Positions 1 through 8,772 of a stretch of DNA of 64,000 bases are shown here, piece by piece; position 1 is the first letter of the stretch; each line of letters begins with the position of its first letter. Made by a program: the position numbers and the translations under genes. This stretch comes from Ignavibacteriaceae bacterium (lineage in GTDB: Bacteria; Bacteroidota; Ignavibacteria; Ignavibacteriales; Ignavibacteriaceae): positions 1 through 64,000 of the forward strand of contig JACZKK010000039.1 of assembly GCA_014860115.1 (NCBI GenBank), given 5' to 3'. The notes below the pieces were generated by a model. It made no database searches. It was not told the DNA's origin and was given only the letters and a program-made list of their open reading frames with translations.

Positions 1-1462
1 TCTGAACCTCAAAGGTGCTGCCGCCATCTGTAGTTCGCATTATAGTTTCTGTAGTAAAAACACTTGGAACCCCCACAATCCAGCCAGTATTTTTATCAAC
101 AAAGCTGCAAGCGTTAAAGTTACCATTACCACACGCACCCCCATGACTTGTCCACGTTTCACCGCTATCAGTAGTTTTCCAGAAGCTTTGTAACCCGCCT
201 GTAGCATACCCCCACACTGGTTCACCTGGTAAGCCTTTAACAAATTCTACATCAGTAATAATATCACCAGAACTTGGTAAATAGAGTTGCTCTACCCAAC
301 TTGAACCACCATTTGTTGTTCTGTAAATATAATGTGACGAGGCAACCCGACCAGTATCTGGATTTATGAACTGAACCTTACCTAAACCAACAGTTATATT
401 AGTTGGTAGTAACGGCCAGGTTAAACCTCCGTCTGTTGTATGATAAATTTTTCCTTCAACTCCTGTAGCATAACCACTGTTGTCAGATACAAAGTAGAGA
501 CTTAATAATTTATCAGTAAATCCAGTTGATTCAAATTCCCAGGTCTGACCGGCATTAGTTGATCTTAGTATTGTGCCTGTTTCACCTACAATTCTATTGC
601 CAGAAACTCCATATAAAATATTTTCTGTGCCCGAGTTTAGAAGATTCCAATTTTGTCCAAAGTCACTTGTATAAGTTATCACACCATCATAGCCGACGGC
701 ATAACCATTCCCCTGATTATCATAATCTGCATCCATCAGAAAACTTGTAGTTTTACTATCAGCTAAATACCAATTAAGCCCTGCATTAGTTGTATACAAG
801 ACCGTTCCATTTTCACCAACTGCTACACCATTATCAATATCTTTAAAGTAAATTGATCTTAAACGATTATTTAGCGCTGGATTGATTTGACCTGGCCAAT
901 ATGTCCCGCCGTTTGTGGTTTTAAGAATTATTCCCTTAGAACTTGAAAGGTCGTAACCACAGGCATATCCAACAGATTCGTTAATAATAAAAACAGAGTA
1001 AAGATGAGTGTTGCTACCAGAAGATTGAACTTCCCAATTTTGTCCACCATCAGAAGTATGGAGTATTGTACGTTCTAAACCTACTGCCCAACCTTTTTGG
1101 TCGTCCAGGAAAAAAACGGAATGCAATTGTTTATCTACTCCGCTTGTTTGTGTCTCCCATGAAGTTCCGCTCCCATCACTGCAATGCAAAATGGTCCCAT
1201 CAATGCCAGTTGCCCAAATATTATTTCCATATATACAAACTGAAAATAAAACACCTTCAAATCCTCCATCCCTTATCTCCCACCCGCTTCCGTCATCTGT
1301 TAGTATTGTACCAGCATAGCCTACTGCAACACTAAGATTTGCTGTTACTTCAATATCACTCAAGTGATTTCCCTGTGGAAGTGGATTCACCCAAAACCAA
1401 CCTTCTTGTGAAAAAGCAATACTAGATAAAGCAACAAATACTACGGTAATTAAGACTTTCAT
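1..1462 (-). CDS. Exported YCF48/BNR-like repeat protein (3' end off window)
   Basis: The minus-strand frame is open from an ATG at 1462 to the left edge, about 487 codons, so the C-terminus is missing. The N-terminus MKVLITVVFVALSSIAFSQ is a clear signal peptide. The mature part repeats a pattern in which a glycine-rich strand (VGYAGTIL, VGENGTVLYTT) is followed by TT(N/D)GG..W, typical of YCF48/BNR-type beta-propellers. In this phylum such proteins usually end in a T9SS sorting domain, so secretion is inferred. A good ribosome binding site (GGAGGTT) precedes the start and overlaps the end of the upstream short ORF, one base away. The ligand is unknown. Confidence 0.85.
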   Translation of the reverse strand, partial: MKVLITVVFVALSSIAFSQEGWFWVNPLPQGNHLSDIEVTANLSVAVGYAGTILTDDGSGWEIRDGGFEGVLFSVCIYGNNIWATGIDGTILHCSDGSGTSWETQTSGVDKQLHSVFFLDDQKGWAVGLERTILHTSDGGQNWEVQSSGSNTHLYSVFIINESVGYACGYDLSSSKGIILKTTNGGTYWPGQINPALNNRLRSIYFKDIDNGVAVGENGTVLYTTNAGLNWYLADSKTTSFLMDADYDNQGNGYAVGYDGVITYTSDFGQNWNLLNSGTENILYGVSGNRIVGETGTILRSTNAGQTWEFESTGFTDKLLSLYFVSDNSGYATGVEGKIYHTTDGGLTWPLLPTNITVGLGKVQFINPDTGRVASSHYIYRTTNGGSSWVEQLYLPSSGDIITDVEFVKGLPGEPVWGYATGGLQSFWKTTDSGETWTSHGGACGNGNFNACSFVDKNTGWIVGVPSVFTTETIMRTTDGGSTFEVQ

Positions 1463-1463
1463 T

Positions 1464-1811
1464 TTAACCTCCTGAAATTATAATTGAAAATATGTTATTA
1501 AGTAAGAATAATTTTTTACTTCGAGTTATTGTTTGTCCTGAACTTGTTTCAGGATCTCTAATTTCTAATGAATAAAAGTAGACTCCTCTTGAAATCTCAA
1601 CTCTGGAGAGTTGATCAACGTTAAAATCTTCTTCAAATTCTCCGGCGGGTAATCCTTCTTTAACTAAAGTTAGAAAAGCAATTGTTGTTTGTTGTTCTTT
1701 TTTGCTAATTATAAAACGATATGAAGATTGGTTTTGTGAGAGGACTTGAATTTTGGGTAGTTTCAGATTTTTGGAAATTATAAATAGATACCTATCTATA
1801 ATTTTTTTCAT
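1464..1811 (-). pseudogene. Detached T9SS sorting-domain-like fragment
   Basis: This is a 115-codon frame (ATG at 1811; an upstream ATG at 1847 is also in frame). Its second half resembles the end of a type A sorting domain: a segment like VKEGLPAGEFEEDFN, then SRGVYFYSLEI, then SKKLFLL. The usual YPNPFNP motif and any cargo domain are missing, and the N-terminus is not a signal peptide. I read it as the surviving tail of a lost cargo gene. Its stop codon lies one base before the start of the next gene and its last codons form that gene's ribosome binding site, so it may still be translated and coupled. A palindromic repeat is embedded in frame. Confidence 0.45.
1536..1554. repeat. Palindromic repeat inside coding frame
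   Basis: TCCTGAACTTGTTTCAGGA has 7-bp perfect arms. It encodes the residues DPETSSG between YFYSLEI and SKKLFLL of the sorting-domain fragment. A degenerate copy sits at the equivalent point of another protein at 55851. Confidence 0.7.
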
Positions 1812-1950
1812 AACGTCCACGCAGAAAAAATAATTTGTATTTAACAAATAAAAAATTGAAGTTGTGTTTTATGTATGAGCGCTCAATTAATACTAAGCTT
1901 CTCTATATGAAAACAACTACCTAATAATAATTGACACTGGCATGTTTATC

Positions 1951-1970
1951 AATCACGCAAATGCGTGATT
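1951..1970. promoter_or_regulatory. 18-bp palindrome, possible regulator site
   Basis: ATCACGCA-AA-TGCGTGAT is a perfect 8-bp inverted repeat, followed by a short T run on the plus strand. The same arms occur once more at 2827, on the other side of the response regulator gene. It lies about 140 bases upstream of the minus-strand start at 1811. It could be a binding site of the LuxR-type regulator or a weak terminator; the sequence does not decide. Confidence 0.45.
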
Positions 1971-1986
1971 TTTAAAGGTCCGGTAA

Positions 1987-2085
1987 AGAGATGACATCTT
2001 TAACAAACTACTTAGTTTAATGCTATGAAGTTTGTAAAGCAAAAAAAATGGCTGATATAGTTTCCTTGAAAAAGATGTCATCTCT
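1987..2085. repeat. Nested inverted repeat, about 100 bp
   Basis: Perfect 15-bp outer arms AGAGATGACATCTTT (1987-2001) and AAAGATGTCATCTCT (2071-2085) enclose a second pair, ACAAACT (2003-2009) and AGTTTGT (2029-2035). It lies just downstream of the response regulator gene. It could be a small mobile (MITE-like) element or a 3' RNA structure; there is no coding content. Confidence 0.6.
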
Positions 2086-2122
2086 CCCCGCGTTATTTTT
2101 CTGTTGATTTAAAGCTTATGCT

Positions 2123-2767
2123 TTAAAGAAGTTTTTCTTTGATAGCTTTAGAAATTGCACTGCTGCGGGAGTGGACTTCAAGCTTTGCGTAGATGTTTCG
2201 GATGTGTGAATCAACTGTGTGGTGGCTGAGGAAAATGTTTTCTGCAATTTGTTTTTTACTTAAACCATCAACTAACAGAGCTAAAATTTCTTTTTCTCTG
2301 TCGGAAAGACTGTAGCCACTGGATTTTACATTCTGGTCTCTGAACATATTCAATACTTTTTTTGCAATGTGCGAATTCATCGGTGCACCGCCGTTCATCA
2401 CCTCGCTTATTGAGTTGACTATACCATTTGAAGAGAGATCTTTCAACAAATATCCCGATGCGCCAGCACATATTGCATTAAATACATTCTCATCGTCATC
2501 GTGAATGGTTATGATTATTATTTTTGAGGATGGGGATAGTTTTTTTAGCTCGGGTATTAACTCAATTCCGCTCATTCCAGGGAGTCCAATATCCAGAAGA
2601 ATTATATCAGGGACTAATTCCTCACTTTCGATAAACTCAAGAGCAGCTTCACCCGAACCGAATGCATTGATGCAGCTGATGCTACTGCTCTTGTTTATAG
2701 CCTCCTTAAGAGAATCTCGGAGTAGTTCGTTGTCCTCAATTATTATTACGTCTGTCTTACTCATCAT
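2123..2767 (-). CDS. NarL/FixJ-family response regulator
   Basis: This 214-residue protein has an N-terminal receiver domain and a C-terminal LuxR-type helix-turn-helix. The receiver shows the acidic pair E11-D12, phospho-acceptor D59 in the LLDIGLPGMSG loop, and the conserved lysine in GYLLKD. The output domain carries LSDREKEILALLVDGLSKKQIA and the recognition-helix region SHHTVDSHIRNIYAKL, as in NarL-type regulators. It is 56 bases downstream of, and co-oriented with, the sensor kinase and is its likely partner. The start is at 2767 or 2764 (adjacent ATGs). The target genes are unknown. Confidence 0.93.
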   Translation of the reverse strand: MMSKTDVIIIEDNELLRDSLKEAINKSSSISCINAFGSGEAALEFIESEELVPDIILLDIGLPGMSGIELIPELKKLSPSSKIIIITIHDDDENVFNAICAGASGYLLKDLSSNGIVNSISEVMNGGAPMNSHIAKKVLNMFRDQNVKSSGYSLSDREKEILALLVDGLSKKQIAENIFLSHHTVDSHIRNIYAKLEVHSRSSAISKAIKEKLL

Positions 2768-2823
2768 CTAAACAACTTTTTCATTGAATGTGTATATTAA
2801 AATAACTTATGAATCAAGTTCAT

Positions 2824-5800
2824 TCAATCACGCACTTGCGTGATATTGGCAGATAATTTCAGTAAAGATCCATGCCCTGGACTACTTTCAAAGCTTAAAT
2901 CAGCATTTATTTCTTTCGCACGTGCTTTTATATTTTTAAGTCCATTCCCGTTGAAGCTTGCTGAAGTGTTAAATCCTATGCCGTCATCTTTTATCGAGAG
3001 AAAGATTTCGTAATCTTTTATATCAAGTTCAATCTCTACACTTTTTGCTTCAGCATGCTTTACAATGTTATTCAGCGTTTCCTTATATATAAAGAAAATA
3101 TTTCTTTTTGTTTCAGGAAGAAGATTGACTTCAGCTACATCCTTTGGGTAATTAAAATTCAGATTAAACTTCCCAAGAGTGTTGTCAGCAACTTCTCTCA
3201 TTTTTACAATAAGATCTCTCAAACTATCAGACGAAGGATTTGTCAGCCAGACAATATCACGCATTGCCTGTGTTGATCCTCTGGCGACTTTATAAATGCG
3301 GTTTAATTTTTCCGAAATTTTTTGATTTAACTTTTCATCCTTCTGGATCAGTTCACTCATTAATGATATACTGCTGAGGTTGCTTCCGATTTCATCGTGA
3401 AGATCCTGTGCAATTCTATTCCTTATTTTTTGTTTTTCTATTTCTTTTTCCTGCTCTATATTTTTTGCTTTTAATTCTGCCTCACGAATACGTGCCTCTT
3501 CTCTTTCCCATCTTAATCTTTCCGCTTCTTTCTTTTGCCTTCTTTTAATTTCAACTTCACTCAAAAAAATTAAACTGCCAATAAAAACAATTACATAAAT
3601 TGAGTAAGCCCACCAGGTTTGCCAGAAAGGTGGAGTGATAACAATAAAAAATTTAGCGATATTATTACTCCATAATCCATCGCTGTTTGTGGCCTTTACC
3701 TGAAAAACATATTTACCGGGATCAAGATTGGTGTAAGTAACAAAACGTCGATTGCCACTAAATATCCAATCATCATCAAATCCTTCCATCATATAAGCAT
3801 ATTGGTTCATTTCTGAAGCATTAAAATCAAGTGAAGCGAATTCAAATGAAAAATCATTTTGATTATGCGAGAGGACAATTTCTTTTTTATGGATGATGTA
3901 TTGGTTTATATCAGATGCAGTAATACTACCTGCCGGCTGATTAAATATTTGAAAATTAGTAATGACAACTGCAGGCAGATAATTTGATTGCGATACTTTT
4001 TTAGGATCAAAATAGTTCATTCCTTTCGTACTGCCGAAGAGTAATATGCCATCCAGAGTTCGGAATACGGCCCCGGCATTAAAAGAACCACCATTCATTC
4101 CATCTGAAATACCATAATTGGTGAAAGTCTCGTTTGCAATATTAAAAAAAGATATACTTGAACTGGTGCCAATCCAGAGATTACCATTTTCATCTTCCAG
4201 AATGCTTTCAACCGAATTATCAGACAGTCCATCATCTACTGTATAGTTAGTTATTTCCACATCTGGTCGTAACATTTTTAAATTTTTCAGTTCATCATTA
4301 ATTATTAATTTATTTAACCCGTTTGCGGTTCCTACCCACAAAATAGTTTGGTCATTGGAATTATTAGCATTCACCGCTTCACAAATGGTATAAATATTAT
4401 TACTGTTAAAACCATTTTTATTCTTTTTATCTGCTCTCCAATGAAAGAAGCTGTTTTGTTTATCTTCATTAAACAGATTTAGTCCTCCTCCATTCGTTCC
4501 AATCCATATTCTTCCTTTATTATCCTGACATATAGCCCAAACATCATTATAACTTAAACTTTCCAAGTTTTCAGTTTCACTCCTCCAATGTTCGATTTTT
4601 TTACTAACTGGATTTAGCCTTTCAAGACCACCTCCCCAAAAGCCTATCCATAGCATTCCCTTATCGTCTTGCAGAATGGTCTTAACATAATTATAAGCAG
4701 GTGAAACGAAAGATGTGTTAGCTACATCCCAGGATTTTAATTTAGTAGTTGTAATATCTAATTCTTTTAGTCCTTGTCCGTAAGTCCCAATCCATAGATT
4801 ATTCGAGTTACCGCCAGTTAAACACCAAACATTTAAAGATTTGAATTCAGGTCTTTGGATAATCTTACTAATTTCTTTCATAATTTGAATACCAATTAAA
4901 CCACTCTCACCACCAACCCAAAGTGTTTGATCTTTTGTGTCTGTGATCGACCGAATGTTTTCATTCTTAAGTTCAGGTAAATCTAAGTAAATATTTTTTC
5001 CTGATACCGGAAAATTAAACTTTGATCTTTTAGGCGAGTAGGTATTCAAACCATTATCTGTAGCAATCCATACCACTCCCGATTTGTCAATAACAAGATC
5101 GTTAACCTGGTTACTCAAAATCCCCAACGGATTATTTTTATTTAGAATATATCTTTCACTTTCACCTGTTGTTAGATTTTTTCTGATAAGTCCTCCATAA
5201 GTACCTACCCATAAAATTTTTTCATCAGCAAAATTTTCTTCTACAACAGAGCTGACACTATTTCCAAATTGCAATCCGGAGCTTACAGGCAATGTAATAG
5301 AAGAGTATTCATTTGTTAAAGGATCAAATTTTAATAAACCGTTTAGCTTTCCAATCCAGATTGAATTATTGTAGAAGGATGAATTACCTAAATACCAAAG
5401 AGGTTCTTTGAATATTTCATAATCTGCTTGGATAAATGGTTCATTTGTCGATTCAGGATTGAATTTATTTAATCCCCAATATGTAGATACCCAGATGCTA
5501 TTATAGGTGTCTTCAATGATTGAAGTTATAAAATTGTCACTCAAAATTTTCGGACCATCTATTGGGTTGATCCAGTGATCAAATTTAGTTTGAGAAGGAT
5601 TGAATCTGTAAAGACCATTTCTGTATGTGCCAACCCAAATAAAACTGTGGCTATCCTCATAAATAAATGTAATATTTCTTCCTTCCAGATCAGTTGAATC
5701 GAGGAACCAATGATCGAATTTGTCATTAATCGGATCATACCTGTTTAGCTTACCACTCTTTGTTCCAATCCACAAAAATCTTTTGCTATCTTCAGAAAGG

Positions 5801-6180
5801 GACCAGATTATATTATCAGATAATGAAGTGCTATCTTCAGTAATATTTCTAAATATTTTAATCTCGTAACCGTCAAATCGGTTTAAACCATCGTCGGTTC
5901 CAAACCACATGAAACCATAACTATCCTGAAGCAAACAATTCACATAGCTGTTAGATAAACCCTCCTGAACAGAAAAATGACCGAATGGAATATTCTGAGC
6001 CTTACTTTGTAAAGGAATCAGAGCTAAAAAAAATATTAGTAAAGTATTTGCTGTTATATTTTTCAGAATGAATATCCCCAGATTGAAAATTAGAATATCT
6101 ATTTTTAAGCTAAGTATGTTAATTGACTTTCGCAAACAGCGTGATGTGCACTCAACAATTTTTATTATTATCATAGTCAA
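2824..6180 (-). CDS. Two-component sensor kinase with Reg_prop propeller and Y_Y_Y domain
   Basis: This 1118-residue protein has a large periplasmic sensor made of many Reg_prop-type repeats (patterns such as LWIGT..GGL and W.GT..GL) up to about residue 760. A Y_Y_Y domain ends near 845 (SNDGLWSN), followed by a single membrane helix around 855-875 and a charged coiled coil. A HisKA_3 domain has H928 in AQDLHDEIGSN, and the C-terminus is an HATPase domain (DDGIGFN, GNGLKNI). Unlike Bacteroides HTCS hybrids it has no fused regulator; the separate NarL-type gene follows. The signal peptide seems to begin near residue 40, so the true start may be downstream of the ATG at 6180. Its last codons and stop fall in a palindrome. 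Confidence 0.92.
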   Translation of the reverse strand: MTMIIIKIVECTSRCLRKSINILSLKIDILIFNLGIFILKNITANTLLIFFLALIPLQSKAQNIPFGHFSVQEGLSNSYVNCLLQDSYGFMWFGTDDGLNRFDGYEIKIFRNITEDSTSLSDNIIWSLSEDSKRFLWIGTKSGKLNRYDPINDKFDHWFLDSTDLEGRNITFIYEDSHSFIWVGTYRNGLYRFNPSQTKFDHWINPIDGPKILSDNFITSIIEDTYNSIWVSTYWGLNKFNPESTNEPFIQADYEIFKEPLWYLGNSSFYNNSIWIGKLNGLLKFDPLTNEYSSITLPVSSGLQFGNSVSSVVEENFADEKILWVGTYGGLIRKNLTTGESERYILNKNNPLGILSNQVNDLVIDKSGVVWIATDNGLNTYSPKRSKFNFPVSGKNIYLDLPELKNENIRSITDTKDQTLWVGGESGLIGIQIMKEISKIIQRPEFKSLNVWCLTGGNSNNLWIGTYGQGLKELDITTTKLKSWDVANTSFVSPAYNYVKTILQDDKGMLWIGFWGGGLERLNPVSKKIEHWRSETENLESLSYNDVWAICQDNKGRIWIGTNGGGLNLFNEDKQNSFFHWRADKKNKNGFNSNNIYTICEAVNANNSNDQTILWVGTANGLNKLIINDELKNLKMLRPDVEITNYTVDDGLSDNSVESILEDENGNLWIGTSSSISFFNIANETFTNYGISDGMNGGSFNAGAVFRTLDGILLFGSTKGMNYFDPKKVSQSNYLPAVVITNFQIFNQPAGSITASDINQYIIHKKEIVLSHNQNDFSFEFASLDFNASEMNQYAYMMEGFDDDWIFSGNRRFVTYTNLDPGKYVFQVKATNSDGLWSNNIAKFFIVITPPFWQTWWAYSIYVIVFIGSLIFLSEVEIKRRQKKEAERLRWEREEARIREAELKAKNIEQEKEIEKQKIRNRIAQDLHDEIGSNLSSISLMSELIQKDEKLNQKISEKLNRIYKVARGSTQAMRDIVWLTNPSSDSLRDLIVKMREVADNTLGKFNLNFNYPKDVAEVNLLPETKRNIFFIYKETLNNIVKHAEAKSVEIELDIKDYEIFLSIKDDGIGFNTSASFNGNGLKNIKARAKEINADLSFESSPGHGSLLKLSANITQVRD
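2827..2844. promoter_or_regulatory. 18-bp palindrome upstream of response regulator
   Basis: ATCACGCA-CT-TGCGTGAT has the same arms as the palindrome at 1952. It encodes the last residues ITQVRD of the sensor kinase and lies 60-77 bases upstream of the regulator start. Autoregulation by the LuxR-type regulator is a plausible inference. Confidence 0.5.
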
Positions 6181-6265
6181 ATTTCAATAGATAAGGCTAA
6201 TTTTTCCCTGCAAATAACTGTATTATTTCACTAAATTTGAATGTAATAGAAAGAAGTTTTCATTA

Positions 6266-7666
6266 ATGTCTTCAAATAAAAAAATAGTTATAATTGGTGC
6301 TGGAATATCAGGATTAACCACGGCCTATCTTCTATTCAAAGAAGGATATGATGTAATTGTTCTGGAGCAAAAAGATAAAGTTGGCGGGTCAATTGAAACA
6401 GTTAATGCTGATGGCTTTCTTTTCGACCGCGGACCAAACAGCGGACTCGAAACTACTCCGCTAATCCAGCGGCTTGTAAAAGATTTGAACCTTGAAGATC
6501 AGTTTGTCTACGCCAACCGTGAAGGTAATAAAAGATACATTCTAAGAAATGGTGAACTGCTTGCACTTCCAATGTCTCCACCATCATTCTTTAAAACAAA
6601 ACTGTTTTCAGGTAAAGCTAAACTGAGATTACTCGCAGAACCATTTATCGGAAAATCGAAGGATGGATATTATCAGAGCATAGCAGAGTTCGTTACACGA
6701 AGACTTGGAAAAGAGTTTTTAGATTATGCAATCAATCCTTTTGTAGCAGGAGTTTATGCAGGAAGACCGGAAGAGTTAAGTGTTAAATCTGCATTCCCCA
6801 AACTTTATGCTCTTGAAGAAGAATATGGCGGATTAATTATTGGGACAATCAGAAGCATCCGTAAAAGAAAAAAGAGCAAGGAAGTTTCCAAGCAAAGTGC
6901 AAAAATGTTTTCCTTCAAAGACGGAATGAAAGTTCTGCCAGAAGCAATTGTAGATAAACTTGGTAATCGCGTCAGCACCGGAGTAGAAGTTATTTCTGTT
7001 AGAAGTACTGCCGAGGAGAATTATGGAGTAACTTTCAGAGACGGTAATCAAAATTTAACTTTACTTGCAGATATCGTTCTTTCAACTGTTCCGGCTTACA
7101 AAGCTGCAGAGCTGTTTGGACATTTTGATCCCGACCAGGTCGGGACAGGTGCAACGCTTTCTAAACATTTAAACGAAATTTATTATCCGCCTGTTTTAGT
7201 TCTCTACCTTGTTTATGAAAAGAACGTTGTGGGTCAACCTTTGGATGGATTCGGATTTTTAATTCCGGAAAAGGAAGAAAGATCTTTTCTTGGTGCCATC
7301 TGGAGTTCAGTCATTTTTCCAAACAGAACAGATGAATCAAAAGCTGCATTCACATTATTCATCGGCGGCTCACGTGATGCAGGTTTTGTTGACGATGTAG
7401 AGCAGATGGTTATTGATCGTGCCAGAAGAGAATTTGAATTGATAATGAAAATAAGTGCCGAACCAATTTTAATTTCTAAAAGATTGTGGCCGAAAGCAAT
7501 TCCCCAGTACAATCTTGGCTATGTTGAGCACGAAAATTTCTTCGATCATTTTGAAAAGAATAATAAAGGAATTATTCTTGGCGGAAATTACCGTGGAGGA
7601 ATTTCTGTTGGTGACTGCATAAAAAATTCAGAACTGGTTGCACAAAGAATTAAAAATTTAACTTAG
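6266..7666 (+). CDS. hemG: Protoporphyrinogen oxidase (HemG/HemY-type, FAD)
   Basis: This is a 466-residue FAD enzyme that oxidises protoporphyrinogen IX to protoporphyrin IX late in heme synthesis. The N-terminal Rossmann motif VIIGAGISGLTTAYLL is followed by the second FAD segment VIVLEQKDKVGGSIET. FDRGPNS, a lysine-rich central region, and the C-terminal GGNYRGGISVGDCI (FAD/substrate motif of this family) support the call. It is followed 85 bases on by hemB, so the context is heme synthesis. A palindromic repeat (7129-7145) is embedded in frame as the residues DPDQVG. The symbol follows common Bacteroidota usage; the family is the HemY type, unrelated to the E. coli flavodoxin-like HemG. 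Confidence 0.93.
   Translation: MSSNKKIVIIGAGISGLTTAYLLFKEGYDVIVLEQKDKVGGSIETVNADGFLFDRGPNSGLETTPLIQRLVKDLNLEDQFVYANREGNKRYILRNGELLALPMSPPSFFKTKLFSGKAKLRLLAEPFIGKSKDGYYQSIAEFVTRRLGKEFLDYAINPFVAGVYAGRPEELSVKSAFPKLYALEEEYGGLIIGTIRSIRKRKKSKEVSKQSAKMFSFKDGMKVLPEAIVDKLGNRVSTGVEVISVRSTAEENYGVTFRDGNQNLTLLADIVLSTVPAYKAAELFGHFDPDQVGTGATLSKHLNEIYYPPVLVLYLVYEKNVVGQPLDGFGFLIPEKEERSFLGAIWSSVIFPNRTDESKAAFTLFIGGSRDAGFVDDVEQMVIDRARREFELIMKISAEPILISKRLWPKAIPQYNLGYVEHENFFDHFEKNNKGIILGGNYRGGISVGDCIKNSELVAQRIKNLT
7129..7145. repeat. Palindromic repeat inside hemG
   Basis: TCCCGACCAGGTCGGGA, with 7-bp arms and a 3-base loop, encodes DPDQVGT between two otherwise ordinary PPOX segments (AELFGHF and ATLSKHLNEIYYPP). 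The same type of GC-rich palindrome occurs between genes (25637, 33340). Confidence 0.65.
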
Positions 7667-7677
7667 CGACTTGGCGT

Positions 7678-7700
7678 CCCTGCCTGACGGTAGGCGGGGA
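7678..7700. repeat. GC-rich palindrome between hemG and hemB
   Basis: A hairpin-forming stretch (CCCTGCCTGACGGTAGGCGGGG) in the 85-base gap. It is of the same general style as the other dispersed palindromes and has no T run, so a terminator role is not supported. Confidence 0.55.
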
Positions 7701-7751
7701 TGCGTGAAAGTTCCTCAGGTCTAGTAGCAGAGACACAAAGAAAGGAAATAA

Positions 7752-8744
7752 ATGACAAATAAGAACTTCAACTTCAAACGATTCAGAAGACTACGTTACA
7801 ACTCTATCATTCGTGATATGGTTCGCGAAACTGTTTTAACAAAAAATGATTTGATATACCCGCTTTTTGTTGTTCCGGGGAAAAATGTAAAGAAACCAGT
7901 TAAATCGATGCCGGGAGTTTTTCAGCTTTCAGTTGAGAACTTAGTTAAAGAATGCAAAGAAGTCCGAGACCTCGGCATTCCCGCAGTAATTCTTTTCGGC
8001 ATTCCCGAACACAAAGATGAAAAAGGAAGTGACGCATACAACCCGAACGGAATAATTCAGCAGGCGATAAAAGCAATTAAAAAAGAAATTAATGATCTTT
8101 TAATAATAACTGATGTTTGTTTATGTGAGTACACTTCTCACGGACATTGCGGAATACTTACAGGTGAAGATATTCTTAACGATGAAACAATCGCTGTGCT
8201 TGCAAAAGAAGCTGTCTCTCATGTTGAAGCCGGTGCAGATATGGTTGCTCCTTCCGATATGATGGATGGAAGAGTTCTCGCTATCCGCAAAGCACTTGAC
8301 TATAAAGGTTATGAGAAAATTCCGATTATGAGTTACGCTGCCAAGTATGCTTCTGGTTATTACGGACCATTCAGAGATGCGGCGGAATCAACACCAGCAT
8401 TTGGAGATAGAAGATCGCACCAGATGGATATAGGAAATATCAATGAGGCGCTAAGAGAGGTTGAAGAAGATATTGAAGAAGGAGCTGATATTGTTATGGT
8501 AAAACCAGCAGGTCCTTATCTCGATGTTATCAGAAAAGTAAAAGAAAAATTTGGACTGCCGACAGCAGCTTACCAGGTTAGCGGTGAATTTGCAATGATA
8601 AAAGCTGCCGGACAAAACGGCTGGATAGATGAAGAAAGAGTTATGATTGAATCACTTACAGCAATCAAACGTGCGGGTGCGGATATGATCTTAACCTACT
8701 TTGCAAAAGATGTTGCAAAGTGGATAGATAAAAATCGCAAGTAA
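7752..8744 (+). CDS. hemB: Porphobilinogen synthase (ALAD)
   Basis: This 330-residue enzyme condenses two 5-aminolevulinate molecules to porphobilinogen, the first common step of tetrapyrrole synthesis. The N-terminal [16 protein letters not shown] and PLFVVPG are typical. The cysteine-rich loop [14 protein letters not shown] is the zinc-binding signature. The two catalytic lysines are K198 in [17 protein letters not shown] and the Schiff-base K251 in [11 protein letters not shown]. The length matches the family. It follows hemG on the same strand; a start at 7752 is supported by AAAGGAA just upstream. Confidence 0.97.
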   Translation: MTNKNFNFKRFRRLRYNSIIRDMVRETVLTKNDLIYPLFVVPGKNVKKPVKSMPGVFQLSVENLVKECKEVRDLGIPAVILFGIPEHKDEKGSDAYNPNGIIQQAIKAIKKEINDLLIITDVCLCEYTSHGHCGILTGEDILNDETIAVLAKEAVSHVEAGADMVAPSDMMDGRVLAIRKALDYKGYEKIPIMSYAAKYASGYYGPFRDAAESTPAFGDRRSHQMDIGNINEALREVEEDIEEGADIVMVKPAGPYLDVIRKVKEKFGLPTAAYQVSGEFAMIKAAGQNGWIDEERVMIESLTAIKRAGADMILTYFAKDVAKWIDKNRK

Positions 8745-8772
8745 GATTTTATTTTTCTTATTCACATCAACT

